From contig NZ_AP025511.1 in the NCBI RefSeq assembly GCF_024347635.1, positions 434,001 through 498,000 on the forward strand: 64,000 nt of DNA. The letters run 5' to 3'. Below are positions 20,490-29,193 of this stretch, in pieces. The notes under the pieces are model-generated. The model did no database searches. It was not told where the DNA came from and was given only the letters and a program-made list of their open reading frames with translations. Each line of letters starts with the position of its first letter. Within the stretch, counting starts at the first letter, position 1. This DNA is from Vibrio tasmaniensis (GTDB lineage Bacteria; Pseudomonadota; Gammaproteobacteria; Enterobacterales; Vibrionaceae). A program made the position numbers and the translations under genes.

Positions 20490-20527
20490 AACGGTAATTA
20501 ATAAATCCTGTTCCTATAATTACCGTT
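20490..20527 (+). repeat. 11-bp perfect inverted repeat in the deoD leader
   Basis: aacggtaatta (20490-20500) and taattaccgtt (20517-20527) are perfect inverted copies separated by 16 bases. The second arm ends about 8 bases before the deoD Shine-Dalgarno (GGAG), so it could be a repressor operator or an RNA hairpin in the leader. No T tract follows, which argues against a terminator. Confidence 0.75.
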
Positions 20528-20546
20528 AAAACTTTGGAGAACGACC

Positions 20547-21257
20547 ATGGCTACACCTCATATTAATGCTCAAGCTGGTGATTTCGCAGAAACTGTACTT
20601 ATGCCGGGCGACCCGCTTCGCGCAAAATACATTGCAGAAACCTTCCTTGATGACGTGAAGCAAGTTTGTGACGTTCGCAACATGTTTGGTTACACAGGCA
20701 CTTACAAAGGTAAGAAAGTTTCTGTAATGGGTCACGGTATGGGTATTCCATCATGCTGCATCTACGTACACGAGCTTATCGCTGAATACGGCGTGAAAAA
20801 CGTTATTCGCGTAGGTAGCTGTGGTGCGGTACGTGACGACGTTAAACTAATGGACGTTGTTATCGGTATGGGCGCATCGACTGACTCAAAAGTAAACCGC
20901 ATTCGTTTCAACAACCATGACTTCGCTGCTATCGCTGATTTCGGTCTTCTAGAAGAAGCTGTAAACCAAGCTCGTGCACAAGAAGTTCCAGTTAAAGTTG
21001 GTAACGTATTCTCTGCTGACCTTTTCTACACTCCAGAAGCTGACCTTTTCGAAAAAATGGAAAAGCTAGGCATCCTTGGTGTTGATATGGAAGCAGCTGG
21101 TATCTACGGTGTTGCTGCGGATCTTGGTGCTAAAGCTCTAACTATCCTAACAGTATCTGACCACATCATCCGTGGTGAGAAACTAAGCTCTGAAGACCGT
21201 CAAAAATCGTTCAACGACATGATGAAAGTTGCTCTAGAGACTGCAATCAACATCTAA
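20547..21257 (+). CDS. deoD: Purine nucleoside phosphorylase DeoD
   Basis: 236-aa hexameric-type enzyme that splits purine (deoxy)nucleosides with phosphate to base and (deoxy)ribose-1-phosphate. The sequence is almost textbook DeoD: MATPHINA start, 'MPGDPLRAKYIAE' phosphate-binding segment, 'GHGMGIPSC' loop, 'RVGSCGAV', 'VDMEAAG' (nucleoside ribose contact) and 'TVSDHI' with the catalytic Asp. GGAG precedes the ATG. It is not linked to deoA/deoB here, as expected for a stand-alone second-chromosome copy. A candidate CRP site and an inverted repeat lie upstream. Confidence 0.97.
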   Translation: MATPHINAQAGDFAETVLMPGDPLRAKYIAETFLDDVKQVCDVRNMFGYTGTYKGKKVSVMGHGMGIPSCCIYVHELIAEYGVKNVIRVGSCGAVRDDVKLMDVVIGMGASTDSKVNRIRFNNHDFAAIADFGLLEEAVNQARAQEVPVKVGNVFSADLFYTPEADLFEKMEKLGILGVDMEAAGIYGVAADLGAKALTILTVSDHIIRGEKLSSEDRQKSFNDMMKVALETAINI

Positions 21258-21291
21258 CGATTTGATCAGATACATTGAAAAGCGTTACCCC

Positions 21292-21313
21292 GCAGCCAAG
21301 CTCACTTGGCTGC
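21292..21313 (+). terminator. Hairpin after deoD
   Basis: Perfect 9-bp stem gcagccaag / cttggctgc with loop ctca. The following bases (tcaaataat) make only a poor T tract, so it may attenuate rather than end transcription into the next gene, whose Shine-Dalgarno begins about 12 bases later. Confidence 0.5.
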
Positions 21314-21337
21314 TCAAATAATCCCGAGGGGGAGATC

Positions 21338-22807
21338 GTGTCTAACGACAAGCTGCCAAAAGATGCGGATGGTTTGCAACTCAACTTTTGTAAAACATTG
21401 GCGTGTGACAACTTTGGCTTGAGCGATGCAAAACGGTATGTTTTGCAACACGCAAACCCTAAGCGTCCAGCGATGGTTTGTCGTGAATGTGGAGCTTTCC
21501 CCCCCTTACTTAACAATCGTGAAGTGTTAAGCGAACTTCATCGCCTAAGACAACTTCACAGCGACGGGCTCCCTGCTTGTCGTAATGATGATTGCGATAA
21601 CTTTGGCTTATCGGTTCATACCCACAAACATCTTTATCATGCCTTCGGCTACAGTGGCGATAGGCAGCGTTACAGATGCAAAGACTGCCAATCAACCTTC
21701 GTTGATAAGTGGTCGGGATCCAATAAAAAACTTCAGTTTCAAGAGAACCTCATGGGCTTATTGTTCATGGGTTATTCCGTACGTGAAATTTGTAGAAAAT
21801 TAGAGATCAATCCAAAGACTTTCTATGATCATGTTGACCATATCGCCAGTCGCTGTCGTCGCAAGTTAGCGATGATCGATGCTCGCTGGGTCAACCATGC
21901 TAAAGATTACCAATTCGCTTCTCACTACCAGCGCTTACAACCGAAAAGCAATAATGGTGTAGTTTGGATAGCGACCGGCGAGGCACACTCTGGCTATATC
22001 CTTTGCCAACACGTCAATTATTCTCAAAATGAAGAACCATCTGGAAGTGCTGATCACAATCCTTACGATGACGTTGCACGCTTTGTGTCCAAAGAGCACT
22101 CTTCAGAAGCGAATCTAGAACTACCTCAGCCGTCTGACAAGCTAAAAGAGCGCATTGAACAGCAGTATCAAGTGATTCTTGCGAGAGGTAATGTAGAGGA
22201 CCCGATGGGGAACCTTACGACATTCAGTTACCCTTCGAAGGGCGCTCTGATTCGACCGCCTTATACTTCCTATGCTCACTTCCTACACGTGCTTGATATG
22301 TGTGATGAGAAAAAGCATGTCACCATCTATATGCCACAAGATCCATTACTAAGATCTGCCGCTCTAAGCGTTTGCTTGCCACGCATTCAGAGTCAAAATG
22401 TTGACCTTATGTATGTAGAGGAAGACTCAGGTTGGCAAGATGACCAAAATTTTGAAAAGATCGACATCGTTCATATGAGTTGGTGGCGCGATCGTTGGGC
22501 TATCGCGAGTCAAGGTGACAACCAAAAAGGTATCTGCTACCTAACGGGTAATAATCCAGAACCAAAACAGTGGTTTAATACAGCCTCAATTCAGCAAACA
22601 AAGTTCTATCAACAACGTTTTCAGTTGTTATTCGACAGCTTCATCAATGAGCCAAGACGTAAACTTCGCCCTGGGGGCATTCTTCCATTACTCGACATAT
22701 TTAGATCTTGGCACAATCTGTGCTACCAAGATAAGGAAGGGCTTACGGCAGCACAACGCTTAGGGGTGACAGAGCAGCCATTAACCCTTAAGCAATTGCT
22801 TTCATAG
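21338..22807 (+). CDS. Zinc-ribbon/HTH protein resembling a domesticated transposase
   Basis: 489-aa protein of unknown function. Two tandem Cys clusters come first, each in the order C-x4-C-DNFGL ... C-x2-C (about residues 17-53 and 80-121), resembling InsA-type zinc ribbons. A helix-turn-helix stretch follows ('GYSVREICRKLEINPKTFY', about 148-166). The middle part ('VVWIATGEAHSGYIL', about 210-224) looks like the first strand of an RNase H-fold transposase core but lacks the expected catalytic Asp. No inverted repeats flank it, so it is not an active element. The start is GTG 21338 with GAGGGGGAG upstream; the ATG at 21275 would begin inside the deoD hairpin. It probably reads through from deoD. 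DNA binding is inference. Confidence 0.75.
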   Translation: MSNDKLPKDADGLQLNFCKTLACDNFGLSDAKRYVLQHANPKRPAMVCRECGAFPPLLNNREVLSELHRLRQLHSDGLPACRNDDCDNFGLSVHTHKHLYHAFGYSGDRQRYRCKDCQSTFVDKWSGSNKKLQFQENLMGLLFMGYSVREICRKLEINPKTFYDHVDHIASRCRRKLAMIDARWVNHAKDYQFASHYQRLQPKSNNGVVWIATGEAHSGYILCQHVNYSQNEEPSGSADHNPYDDVARFVSKEHSSEANLELPQPSDKLKERIEQQYQVILARGNVEDPMGNLTTFSYPSKGALIRPPYTSYAHFLHVLDMCDEKKHVTIYMPQDPLLRSAALSVCLPRIQSQNVDLMYVEEDSGWQDDQNFEKIDIVHMSWWRDRWAIASQGDNQKGICYLTGNNPEPKQWFNTASIQQTKFYQQRFQLLFDSFINEPRRKLRPGGILPLLDIFRSWHNLCYQDKEGLTAAQRLGVTEQPLTLKQLLS

Positions 22808-22992
22808 GATTATACATCTAGAGGCGCACTCTAGAACTCGTTGATTTAAAAGCAAAAGCATGAGATAACACCCAAAATTGGAAAAGATACGTGTCCCCTT
22901 TATGCTCAGCGAGAGATAATTGATGCTTATCCTCAATCACACTCCTATAATGATTGTGTTATCAATATGTTCGATAATTATGGATCTAAGCC

Positions 22993-24462
22993 TTGGACAA
23001 AAATCAGTACCTTCTTGAAACCGAACTAGAACAACTCAAAACTCGCGTTGATTCTGAGCCATTGGTGATCCTAGAGATTGCACAACAATGCCTAGTCAGA
23101 TCAGAGCAAGTTCTGTTTGAAGAGGGCGCTATCCAGTCATTAATGTTAATGGCGAGATGCTGTTGGAACCTTATGGATTACCAGAAAGGTTTAAAATACA
23201 TCAAGGAAGCCTACAAGCGCCAAAGCCGATTAGATACCGATCATTTTCTCCCTGAAATTCTCCACTTACACGCACTCCAATTCTGGGGACAAGCCAAGTA
23301 TTACTCCGCCCAACAGTTCTGGATCAATGCATTAGAACAGTCTGCATTGGTTGATGAAGTGGATATTCAAATTGAATGTCTCATTGGCCTTGGCAACATT
23401 TGGCGAATGACTCACGAATATAAACTTGCACGCTCCACCCACCAGCTCGCTGTAAAAGTGGCGAATAACAGCCGCATTGGTTGGTTAGAAGGCAAAGCAA
23501 GAATACTTCTCGCATGGGATTACTACCTGCTCAACAACTATGTTGAAATGCTATCGGTGCTCGACGGTGCAGAAGAAGCCTTAAAAGAATATAAAGATAA
23601 TACTTGGCACGCTGAAGTCTGGGATTTTAGAGGCCTTGCCCTACTTGGCCTTGAACGTTTAGATGATGCAGAGCGAGCCACAGCCAAAGCGCACAAGCTA
23701 GCAGTAGAACACAACCTGGTATGGATGAAAGCGCACTCCTACATCAGCCGAGCTAGACTGGAGCTCTTAAGAAAGAGACCAGAACAAGCAGCCGAGTTGC
23801 TCAGGCTGGCAGAAGAGTCAGCAAACGAATTCGATAATGGCGAACTGCTTAGTCAAATTTGCTATCAACAGTCTTTAGTCGCAGAAGAAAATCAAGATTT
23901 TGAAGCCGCATTGATCGCTTTTAAGAAGTACCGTCAATATTCTACCGGCATGCTTAAAGAACAAACAAATCGTGTCGGTTTAGACAAAGCGCGCAGTTCA
24001 AAACGCCAGCTTGAACAGAGAGCTCGTAAGCTAATTAACCGCATTCGAGGTCAGCACGAACACGACCCGGAAAAGCACCTCTCTTATGTCGTTTCCGAAA
24101 CCTTCTGGTGGGAAAAACTGGTACTATTTAAGACGGAGCTTAAACGCTCTAATCACTGCATCATCATGTTCCATCACATCGATACCGATTACTTAGATGT
24201 CTGTACCGAGATAGCGCATACCTTGTGTAATCAGAACGACTTCATTGCAAGGCTAAGTTCAGAACGCGTTGCTCTGATGCTTTCCGAAAAAGACGAAGCT
24301 GCAGACCAGATCTTTAAAACTCTGACCACCATGCTAGATATCTATCCATGGCACAGAAAAGGATTAAAAGGGTCGAGACCGACCGTCAGCCTCAACGATA
24401 TTTTGACGTTCCCGTTCACTCTTGAACAACTAGAAGAAGACGATGCTGAGGTAACAGAATGA
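22993..24462 (+). CDS. TPR-repeat protein with degenerate GGDEF domain
   Basis: 489-aa protein: TPR-like helical repeats over about 25-320, a basic coiled-coil linker (320-350), then about 120 residues that follow the GGDEF fold ('CIIMFHHID' as the first strand, 'FIARLSSERVALML' where active enzymes read 'ARxGGDEFxxLL'). The catalytic loop is SSERV instead of GGDEF (near residues 422-426), so it should not make cyclic di-GMP. The start is TTG, with GGA 8 bases upstream. Its stop overlaps the next start (ATGA), and that neighbour is a TPR protein with an intact GGEEF. A pseudo-enzyme partner or regulator of the active cyclase is the natural inference. Confidence 0.8.
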   Translation: MDKNQYLLETELEQLKTRVDSEPLVILEIAQQCLVRSEQVLFEEGAIQSLMLMARCCWNLMDYQKGLKYIKEAYKRQSRLDTDHFLPEILHLHALQFWGQAKYYSAQQFWINALEQSALVDEVDIQIECLIGLGNIWRMTHEYKLARSTHQLAVKVANNSRIGWLEGKARILLAWDYYLLNNYVEMLSVLDGAEEALKEYKDNTWHAEVWDFRGLALLGLERLDDAERATAKAHKLAVEHNLVWMKAHSYISRARLELLRKRPEQAAELLRLAEESANEFDNGELLSQICYQQSLVAEENQDFEAALIAFKKYRQYSTGMLKEQTNRVGLDKARSSKRQLEQRARKLINRIRGQHEHDPEKHLSYVVSETFWWEKLVLFKTELKRSNHCIIMFHHIDTDYLDVCTEIAHTLCNQNDFIARLSSERVALMLSEKDEAADQIFKTLTTMLDIYPWHRKGLKGSRPTVSLNDILTFPFTLEQLEEDDAEVTE

Positions 24463-26042
24463 TGGAAACCCTATTAAGCAAGATTACAGATGCAGGTCTA
24501 GATCCTTCATCGGTATCGGGTGAAGAGGCGATCATATTCTGGAATCATATTCGCCAACACGTTTCGACTACACAAACAGAACAAGCACACTGTTACATCA
24601 TCAGCTCTGAGTACCGCGCCGAGTTGCAACAAAATCAAACCAGTATTGAAGAGTTAAAACTGGCACTCGACCTACTCCACCTCCCTACCGATATAGAAGA
24701 TATTCTTACTGTAAAGACCAGCTTAAGTGATCGCTTAGTTGAAATTGGTGATTACACGTCGGCACTGAATGAATTCGTCAGTTCATCAACAATCGCCGTT
24801 GAGCACGGGCATATCGATGAATATGTCATGGCTATCTTAGGTATGGGGAACCTGTGTGACGCTTACGGAGATCACAGCAGAGCTCTTCGCTACTACCAAA
24901 AAATCAATAGCATAGATCACGCGATAAGCAGTCGATCACTTCGTCTTAAATTCAAGCTTTATATGGTAGCAAGTCTACTACTGCTTAACCGAATAACGGC
25001 GGCCAGCGATTTACTGAACGAATGCGAAGAACTGAGCATTTTAGTGAGTGATAAGCTACTCACAGCTCAGATATTGTTGTATCAAGCAAAAGTGCTCCGT
25101 GCTAAGAAAAAGTACCATGAAGCGCTACGTTGTCTGTCAAAAATTCAATATCCAGCCAACAGTACTCAAGCAAGTTGGCTCGCGACCATGACACGTCTAG
25201 AGTTGGCACATTGCCTGAGTGCGACCGGAAAGCAAGACTATGCAAGTATGATCTTGTCGAGCACCCACAAACGTGTGAAGCCCGGCTCGTCACCAGTGCT
25301 TGCGAAGCGCTTCTATGATTCTCTAAGTGATGTGTGTATGAATCAAGGACGTTTTCAAGAAGCGCTGAGCTACGAGAAGAAAGGCTACCGAATTGAAACG
25401 GATCTGATGAAGCAGATCCCGATCAGCGAACTTGGTGCAAGCCAACTGCGCCGTCTATCTCGATTTGAATTACAACTTAAACTCATTCTCTCCGAACAAG
25501 AGAACAAAGAGCTTAAAGAGACAACAGAGCAACATAAAAATACAGTTGCTCAGCTACAACAAGATGTTTTCACCGATCCACTGACGGGGTTACACAACCG
25601 TCGCTGGTTAGATGTAAAACTGAAAGATCTACTGCTACACGAAACGCCTTTTGCATTAATGGTTATCGATATCGACCACTTTAAGTCAATCAATGATGAA
25701 CTGAGCCACTTAGTGGGTGATAAAGCGATCGTCAACGTTTCTCAAGAACTGCGTTCATACTTCAAGTTTAGAGGCGCGTCATGTGTCAGGTTTGGTGGAG
25801 AAGAGTTTCTCGTCATCCTTGAGAATACTGACCTTGCGAAAGCTGAAATGCACTCTGAAAATTATCGAGAGCGTATCTTCCAATTTGGGTGGCATGAAAT
25901 ACTCGGCGAGCGCGGTTTAACCGTGAGTATCGGTATCACTTTGCATCGCGAGGGAGAAAATACTCAGCGTACCTTCTATCGTGCAGATAAAGCCCTATAC
26001 CGAGCTAAAGCCAACGGACGTAATCAAGTGTGTACAGAGTAG
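24459..26042 (+). CDS. TPR-repeat diguanylate cyclase (GGDEF)
   Basis: 527-aa cytoplasmic protein. TPR-like repeats span about 20-330, a coiled coil about 335-370, and a GGDEF domain about 370-527. The catalytic loop is GGEEF near residues 446-450, the metal-binding Asp is in 'MVIDIDHFKSINDE', and the C-terminal 'ADKALYRAKANGRN' is typical of active diguanylate cyclases. The RxxD inhibitory site is absent (FRGA at that position). It overlaps the previous gene by 4 bases and shares its TPR layout, suggesting a duplication in which one copy lost activity. TPRs instead of a classical sensor domain suggest control by protein partners. Confidence 0.9.
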   Translation: MMETLLSKITDAGLDPSSVSGEEAIIFWNHIRQHVSTTQTEQAHCYIISSEYRAELQQNQTSIEELKLALDLLHLPTDIEDILTVKTSLSDRLVEIGDYTSALNEFVSSSTIAVEHGHIDEYVMAILGMGNLCDAYGDHSRALRYYQKINSIDHAISSRSLRLKFKLYMVASLLLLNRITAASDLLNECEELSILVSDKLLTAQILLYQAKVLRAKKKYHEALRCLSKIQYPANSTQASWLATMTRLELAHCLSATGKQDYASMILSSTHKRVKPGSSPVLAKRFYDSLSDVCMNQGRFQEALSYEKKGYRIETDLMKQIPISELGASQLRRLSRFELQLKLILSEQENKELKETTEQHKNTVAQLQQDVFTDPLTGLHNRRWLDVKLKDLLLHETPFALMVIDIDHFKSINDELSHLVGDKAIVNVSQELRSYFKFRGASCVRFGGEEFLVILENTDLAKAEMHSENYRERIFQFGWHEILGERGLTVSIGITLHREGENTQRTFYRADKALYRAKANGRNQVCTE

Positions 26043-26052
26043 TGACACCTAG

Positions 26053-26172
26053 GTCTCTAACTTTATAGCTTTATAGCTTTGCAACTCTTTAGCTCTATAA
26101 CTCTGTAGGTCTGTAGGTCTGTAGGTCTGTAGGTCTGTAGGTCTGTAGGTCTGTAGGTCTGTAGGTCTGTAG
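26053..26172. repeat. 8-bp tandem repeat array (gtctgtag type)
   Basis: Fifteen consecutive 8-base units. The right-hand units (26109-26172) are eight identical gtctgtag copies; to their left come ctctgtag, ctctataa, ctctttag, ctttgcaa, ctttatag, ctttatag and gtctctaa in the same register. The array fills the gap between the GGDEF gene and the DMT permease gene. The gradient from diverged to identical units is typical of a growing microsatellite. Confidence 0.95.
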
Positions 26173-26185
26173 CTAAGCTAGCCTC

Positions 26186-27094
26186 TTATTGATAAAAGAA
26201 CAAAGAGATTCCACCTAATGCGAGCAGTGTCCCGATGATACTTTGCTTTGACACCTTCTCTCCTCTAATCGCATAAATCACCAAAATAAAGACCGGGCTG
26301 GTCGCTATTAATGTTTGAGCAATCGCAGGGTTGGCATTTTTCAACGCCACTTGCTGAAGCCATAGAGCGAGAAACGTCCCGACAAAGATTGCCCCTAATA
26401 ACCAAAGTTTATCGAGCTTGGTCATTGCCCATAAATCTCTTTTTATCGACGAGTACGGCTTCTTTTCAACGAAAGGGATAATCAGCATTACGGCAAACAC
26501 GCCAATCGTCAGGCGAATCAAAGCACCTAACAATGGTGGAACGTCACCCGCCACCAATGCGTAGTGGGAAATCACCACACCCGACGCCTGACAAACACTT
26601 GCCATAAGCCCATATCCAATGCCACCCCACTGTGCTTTTTCATTAGAAATATCATTACCGTTCGCTGATTTCGACGGCTGAAAGACCACAAAGGTCACCG
26701 CTAAGGTTGTTATCACAACACCGAGCCAACTTTGCAAAGTGAGTGCCGCGCCAAGAAACATTAATGCCAAAACACCAGAAAGAGGGGGAGCCAGAGATTC
26801 CAGCAACAAGGTCTTATTGGCACCAATTCTTTTTAATGCCGCAAAATAGGCACTATCACCAATCGCAATTCCAATAACGCCTGAGATGGCTAAGATCCAA
26901 AAATGTTTAGCATTCAGTTCAAACTCAGGCATCGGTATTAAGGGCATGACTAATAGCATCATGCCAGAGGCAACAACGCCCTTAACAATATTCAACTGCA
27001 TCGCAGAGAAGCGATGCCCAAACTGCCCGTAAATCCATGTTGCACACGCCCACACCATCGCAGCGCCAATAGCCGCTAATTCACCGATATACAT
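26186..27094 (-). CDS. EamA/DMT-family permease
   Basis: 302-aa inner-membrane protein with ten predicted membrane segments in two repeats, each of EamA type ('AIGAAMVWACATWIYG' at the first helix; 'IGIAIGDSAYFAALKRIGANKT' and 'FVGTFLALWLQQVALKNANPAIAQTL' at equivalent places in the two halves). The family exports or imports small metabolites; the substrate is unknown. The start is set at ATG 27094, since AAAGGA lies 9 bases upstream, whereas the ATG at 27100 would be only 3 bases away. It is transcribed alone; its 3' end lies beside the 8-bp repeat array. Confidence 0.9.
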   Translation of the reverse strand: MYIGELAAIGAAMVWACATWIYGQFGHRFSAMQLNIVKGVVASGMMLLVMPLIPMPEFELNAKHFWILAISGVIGIAIGDSAYFAALKRIGANKTLLLESLAPPLSGVLALMFLGAALTLQSWLGVVITTLAVTFVVFQPSKSANGNDISNEKAQWGGIGYGLMASVCQASGVVISHYALVAGDVPPLLGALIRLTIGVFAVMLIIPFVEKKPYSSIKRDLWAMTKLDKLWLLGAIFVGTFLALWLQQVALKNANPAIAQTLIATSPVFILVIYAIRGEKVSKQSIIGTLLALGGISLFFYQ

Positions 27095-27359
27095 CCGCAT
27101 TTATCCTTTGTTGTATGTGGTTATTGTGGCAATGCGCGCCGTTTACATCAGAACTGTCATATTGTCAGCAAGAATACCAACAAGAAATCCGAAATAAGCT
27201 ATTCAAGTTCAATTGAATTTTATAAGACCCATCAATGATTTCGTTCTCATTATCAGCGGCAACCTATTATTTGCAGATTGGTAAACCATTTTGATAACAA
27301 TTACTTGGATGATAGCGTAGTATATTTATAACTAACATCTAACATTACAAGGATCTGTT

Positions 27360-27755
27360 ATGTTTTTAGACTACTTTGCACTCGGTCTACTGATTTTCGT
27401 AGCATTAGTTATCTTTTACGGCATCATCGTTATTCACGATATTCCCTATGAAATTGCGAAAGAACGCAATCACCCTCATCAAGATGCTATCCATGTCTCA
27501 GGCTGGGTTAGCCTATTCACTTTACACACTATTTGGCCGTTCCTTTGGATTTGGGCTACGTTGTGGCGCAAAGATCGTGGTTGGGGTTTCGCTAAGCTTG
27601 AAGAAGAACAACACGATATTCATCACCGAGTCGACACCCTCATCGACCAAGTGAGTTCACTTCAGAACGAAATCGCACAGCTAAAGCAAGCGGGCATTGA
27701 GCAAAATAGCACAGAGATAGAGACAAACAACGTTCAAGATCAGGAGGCTAAGTAA
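27360..27755 (+). CDS. DUF3302 inner-membrane protein (YiaW-like)
   Basis: 131-aa protein with two membrane segments (about 5-27 and 48-70) and a cytoplasmic coiled coil ('HDIHHRVDTLIDQVSSLQNEIAQLKQ', about 85-110, quoted in part only as a heptad region). It matches the DUF3302 family, of which E. coli YiaW is a member and which is always next to a HlyD-family gene. The stop overlaps the next start by one base (TAATG). Its role is unknown; it probably stabilises or localises the HlyD-like partner. Confidence 0.88.
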   Translation: MFLDYFALGLLIFVALVIFYGIIVIHDIPYEIAKERNHPHQDAIHVSGWVSLFTLHTIWPFLWIWATLWRKDRGWGFAKLEEEQHDIHHRVDTLIDQVSSLQNEIAQLKQAGIEQNSTEIETNNVQDQEAK

Positions 27756-28885
27756 TGGATTTACTGCTGATAATGACCTACGCGGCACTTTGTATTACGA
27801 TTTTCAAAGTATTCAACATCCCGCTAAACAAATGGACTGTCCCCACTGCCGTACTAGGTGGTGTTGTCCTCATCGGTACTTTGATTCTATTGATGAACTA
27901 CAACCACCCTTTCACACAAATCGGTAATCAAGTTTACTCAACCACACCGATTGTTTCTGGGGTTCGAGGCAAAGTTATCGAGGTTCCGGTTGAAGCGAAT
28001 AAACCTCTCACGAAAGGCGATATCCTTTTCAAGATAGACCCAATTCCTTTTGAAGCTGAAGTGGCTAAGCTGCAAGCCAAAGTAAAAGAAGCGAGCCAAG
28101 GCGCCTTAGGTCTAGAGTCCCAAGTTGGAGAAGCAGAAGCCGCCAAAATCAAAGCCATTGCCGAAAGAGATAAAGCTCAGCGCGAGTTTTCTCGTTACAA
28201 ACGTGGTTTTGAGAGTGGTGCATTCACTGAACAACAATTAGATACTCGCAGACAAGCTTATAAGGGTGCAGAAGCCGCAGTAAAAGTAGCCGAAGCGAAC
28301 CAGCAACAAGCTCAGATCGCACTTAACTCTGAGATTGGTGGTGAGAATACCGCGGTAGCAGGCTTACTTGCTGATTTGCGTAAAGCTGAATTCAACCTTG
28401 ACCAAACGGTGGTAAGAGCACCAACCGATGGCTACGTAACTCAACTAGCACTGCGTCCAGGTGTAATGGCTGTACCACTACCATTAGCGCCTGTGATGAC
28501 CTTTGTTCACACTGAAGCACAATTTTATACCGCAGCCTTTAGACAAAACTCACTACAACGCCTGCAACCTGGCTACGAAGCTGAGTTTCTATTTAGAGCA
28601 CTGCCAGGAAAAGTGTTTAAAGGACGCATTGATGAAGTGATCCCAGCGATTGGTGAGAGTCAATTCCAAGCTCGAGGCACACTTCTAGGTACTGACGCAC
28701 TGCGTACCAGCGGCCGTGTATTTGTTAAGCTGACCATCACTGATGACCTGTCTGAGTACCATTTGCCTATGGGTACTGCCGTTGAAGTAGCCGTTTATTC
28801 TGACAGCTTCACTCACGTATCTATCATGCGTAAAGTACTTATTCGCATGAAGAGCTGGCAAAACTACCTATATCTAGACCACTAA
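27755..28885 (+). CDS. HlyD-family membrane fusion protein (YiaV-like)
   Basis: 376-aa protein anchored by N-terminal membrane segments (about 3-20 and 30-50), followed by a biotinyl-lipoyl-like half motif ('GVRGKVIEVPVEANKPLTKGD'-type start), a long alpha-helical hairpin (about 100-205), the second lipoyl half ('VVRAPTDGYVTQL') and a beta-barrel domain. This is the periplasmic adaptor fold used by tripartite efflux systems. No inner-membrane pump or TolC gene is adjacent, only the DUF3302 partner, as in the E. coli yiaVW pair, so the transported substrate is unknown. Confidence 0.88.
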   Translation: MDLLLIMTYAALCITIFKVFNIPLNKWTVPTAVLGGVVLIGTLILLMNYNHPFTQIGNQVYSTTPIVSGVRGKVIEVPVEANKPLTKGDILFKIDPIPFEAEVAKLQAKVKEASQGALGLESQVGEAEAAKIKAIAERDKAQREFSRYKRGFESGAFTEQQLDTRRQAYKGAEAAVKVAEANQQQAQIALNSEIGGENTAVAGLLADLRKAEFNLDQTVVRAPTDGYVTQLALRPGVMAVPLPLAPVMTFVHTEAQFYTAAFRQNSLQRLQPGYEAEFLFRALPGKVFKGRIDEVIPAIGESQFQARGTLLGTDALRTSGRVFVKLTITDDLSEYHLPMGTAVEVAVYSDSFTHVSIMRKVLIRMKSWQNYLYLDH

Positions 28886-28952
28886 CTAGAGCTAGACCAC
28901 TAAACGGTCGTAGATATACGACGACCCCGCTTAACATATTGTTAAGACGAAT

Positions 28953-28982
28953 AAAAAAGCCAGACTCGTTCTGGCTTTTTTG
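28953..28982. terminator. Rho-independent terminator after the HlyD-like gene
   Basis: Stem aaaagccaga / tctggctttt with a 5-base loop, flanked by A and T runs, so it could work in both directions. Confidence 0.88.
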
Positions 28983-29193
28983 TTGCTTGATTAACCGTAA
29001 AGTCGCGTTTTTTACGCCGCATTAGCCTACTAAGGTGGAATTTTAGACATCTAGACACTTATCTTCCCTTATGGAAGGGTTCTACTGTATAATGCGCGCC
29101 TTATTTTTTATATTTGCCCAAAAAACGTTCTCATTGAAACGCATATTAATAATGGCGAATATTATGCTTTATTTTCAGTATTCGAGGTTATCT
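28983..29193 (+). promoter_or_regulatory. Leader region of the ECF transporter operon
   Basis: A consensus -10 hexamer TATAAT is at 29088-29093 without a recognisable -35. A small hairpin (cttcc / ggaag, 29063-29077) lies just upstream. The 100-base leader before the first gene was examined for riboswitch-like folds because many ECF operons carry them; none was recognised. Confidence 0.4.

Noticed and set aside
21292..21337. Long N-terminal extension of the zinc-ribbon protein from ATG 21275
   Set aside because: It would translate through the deoD hairpin and lacks a ribosome-binding site; GTG 21338 has a strong one.
28874..28903. Direct repeat ctagaccactaa around the stop of the HlyD-like gene
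   Set aside because: A two-copy 18-base duplication only; the reading frame ends in the first copy and no function is suggested.
28983..29193. Riboswitch ahead of the ECF operon
   Set aside because: The leader was read for preQ1-, TPP- and cobalamin-type conserved cores and none was found; only a small hairpin is present.
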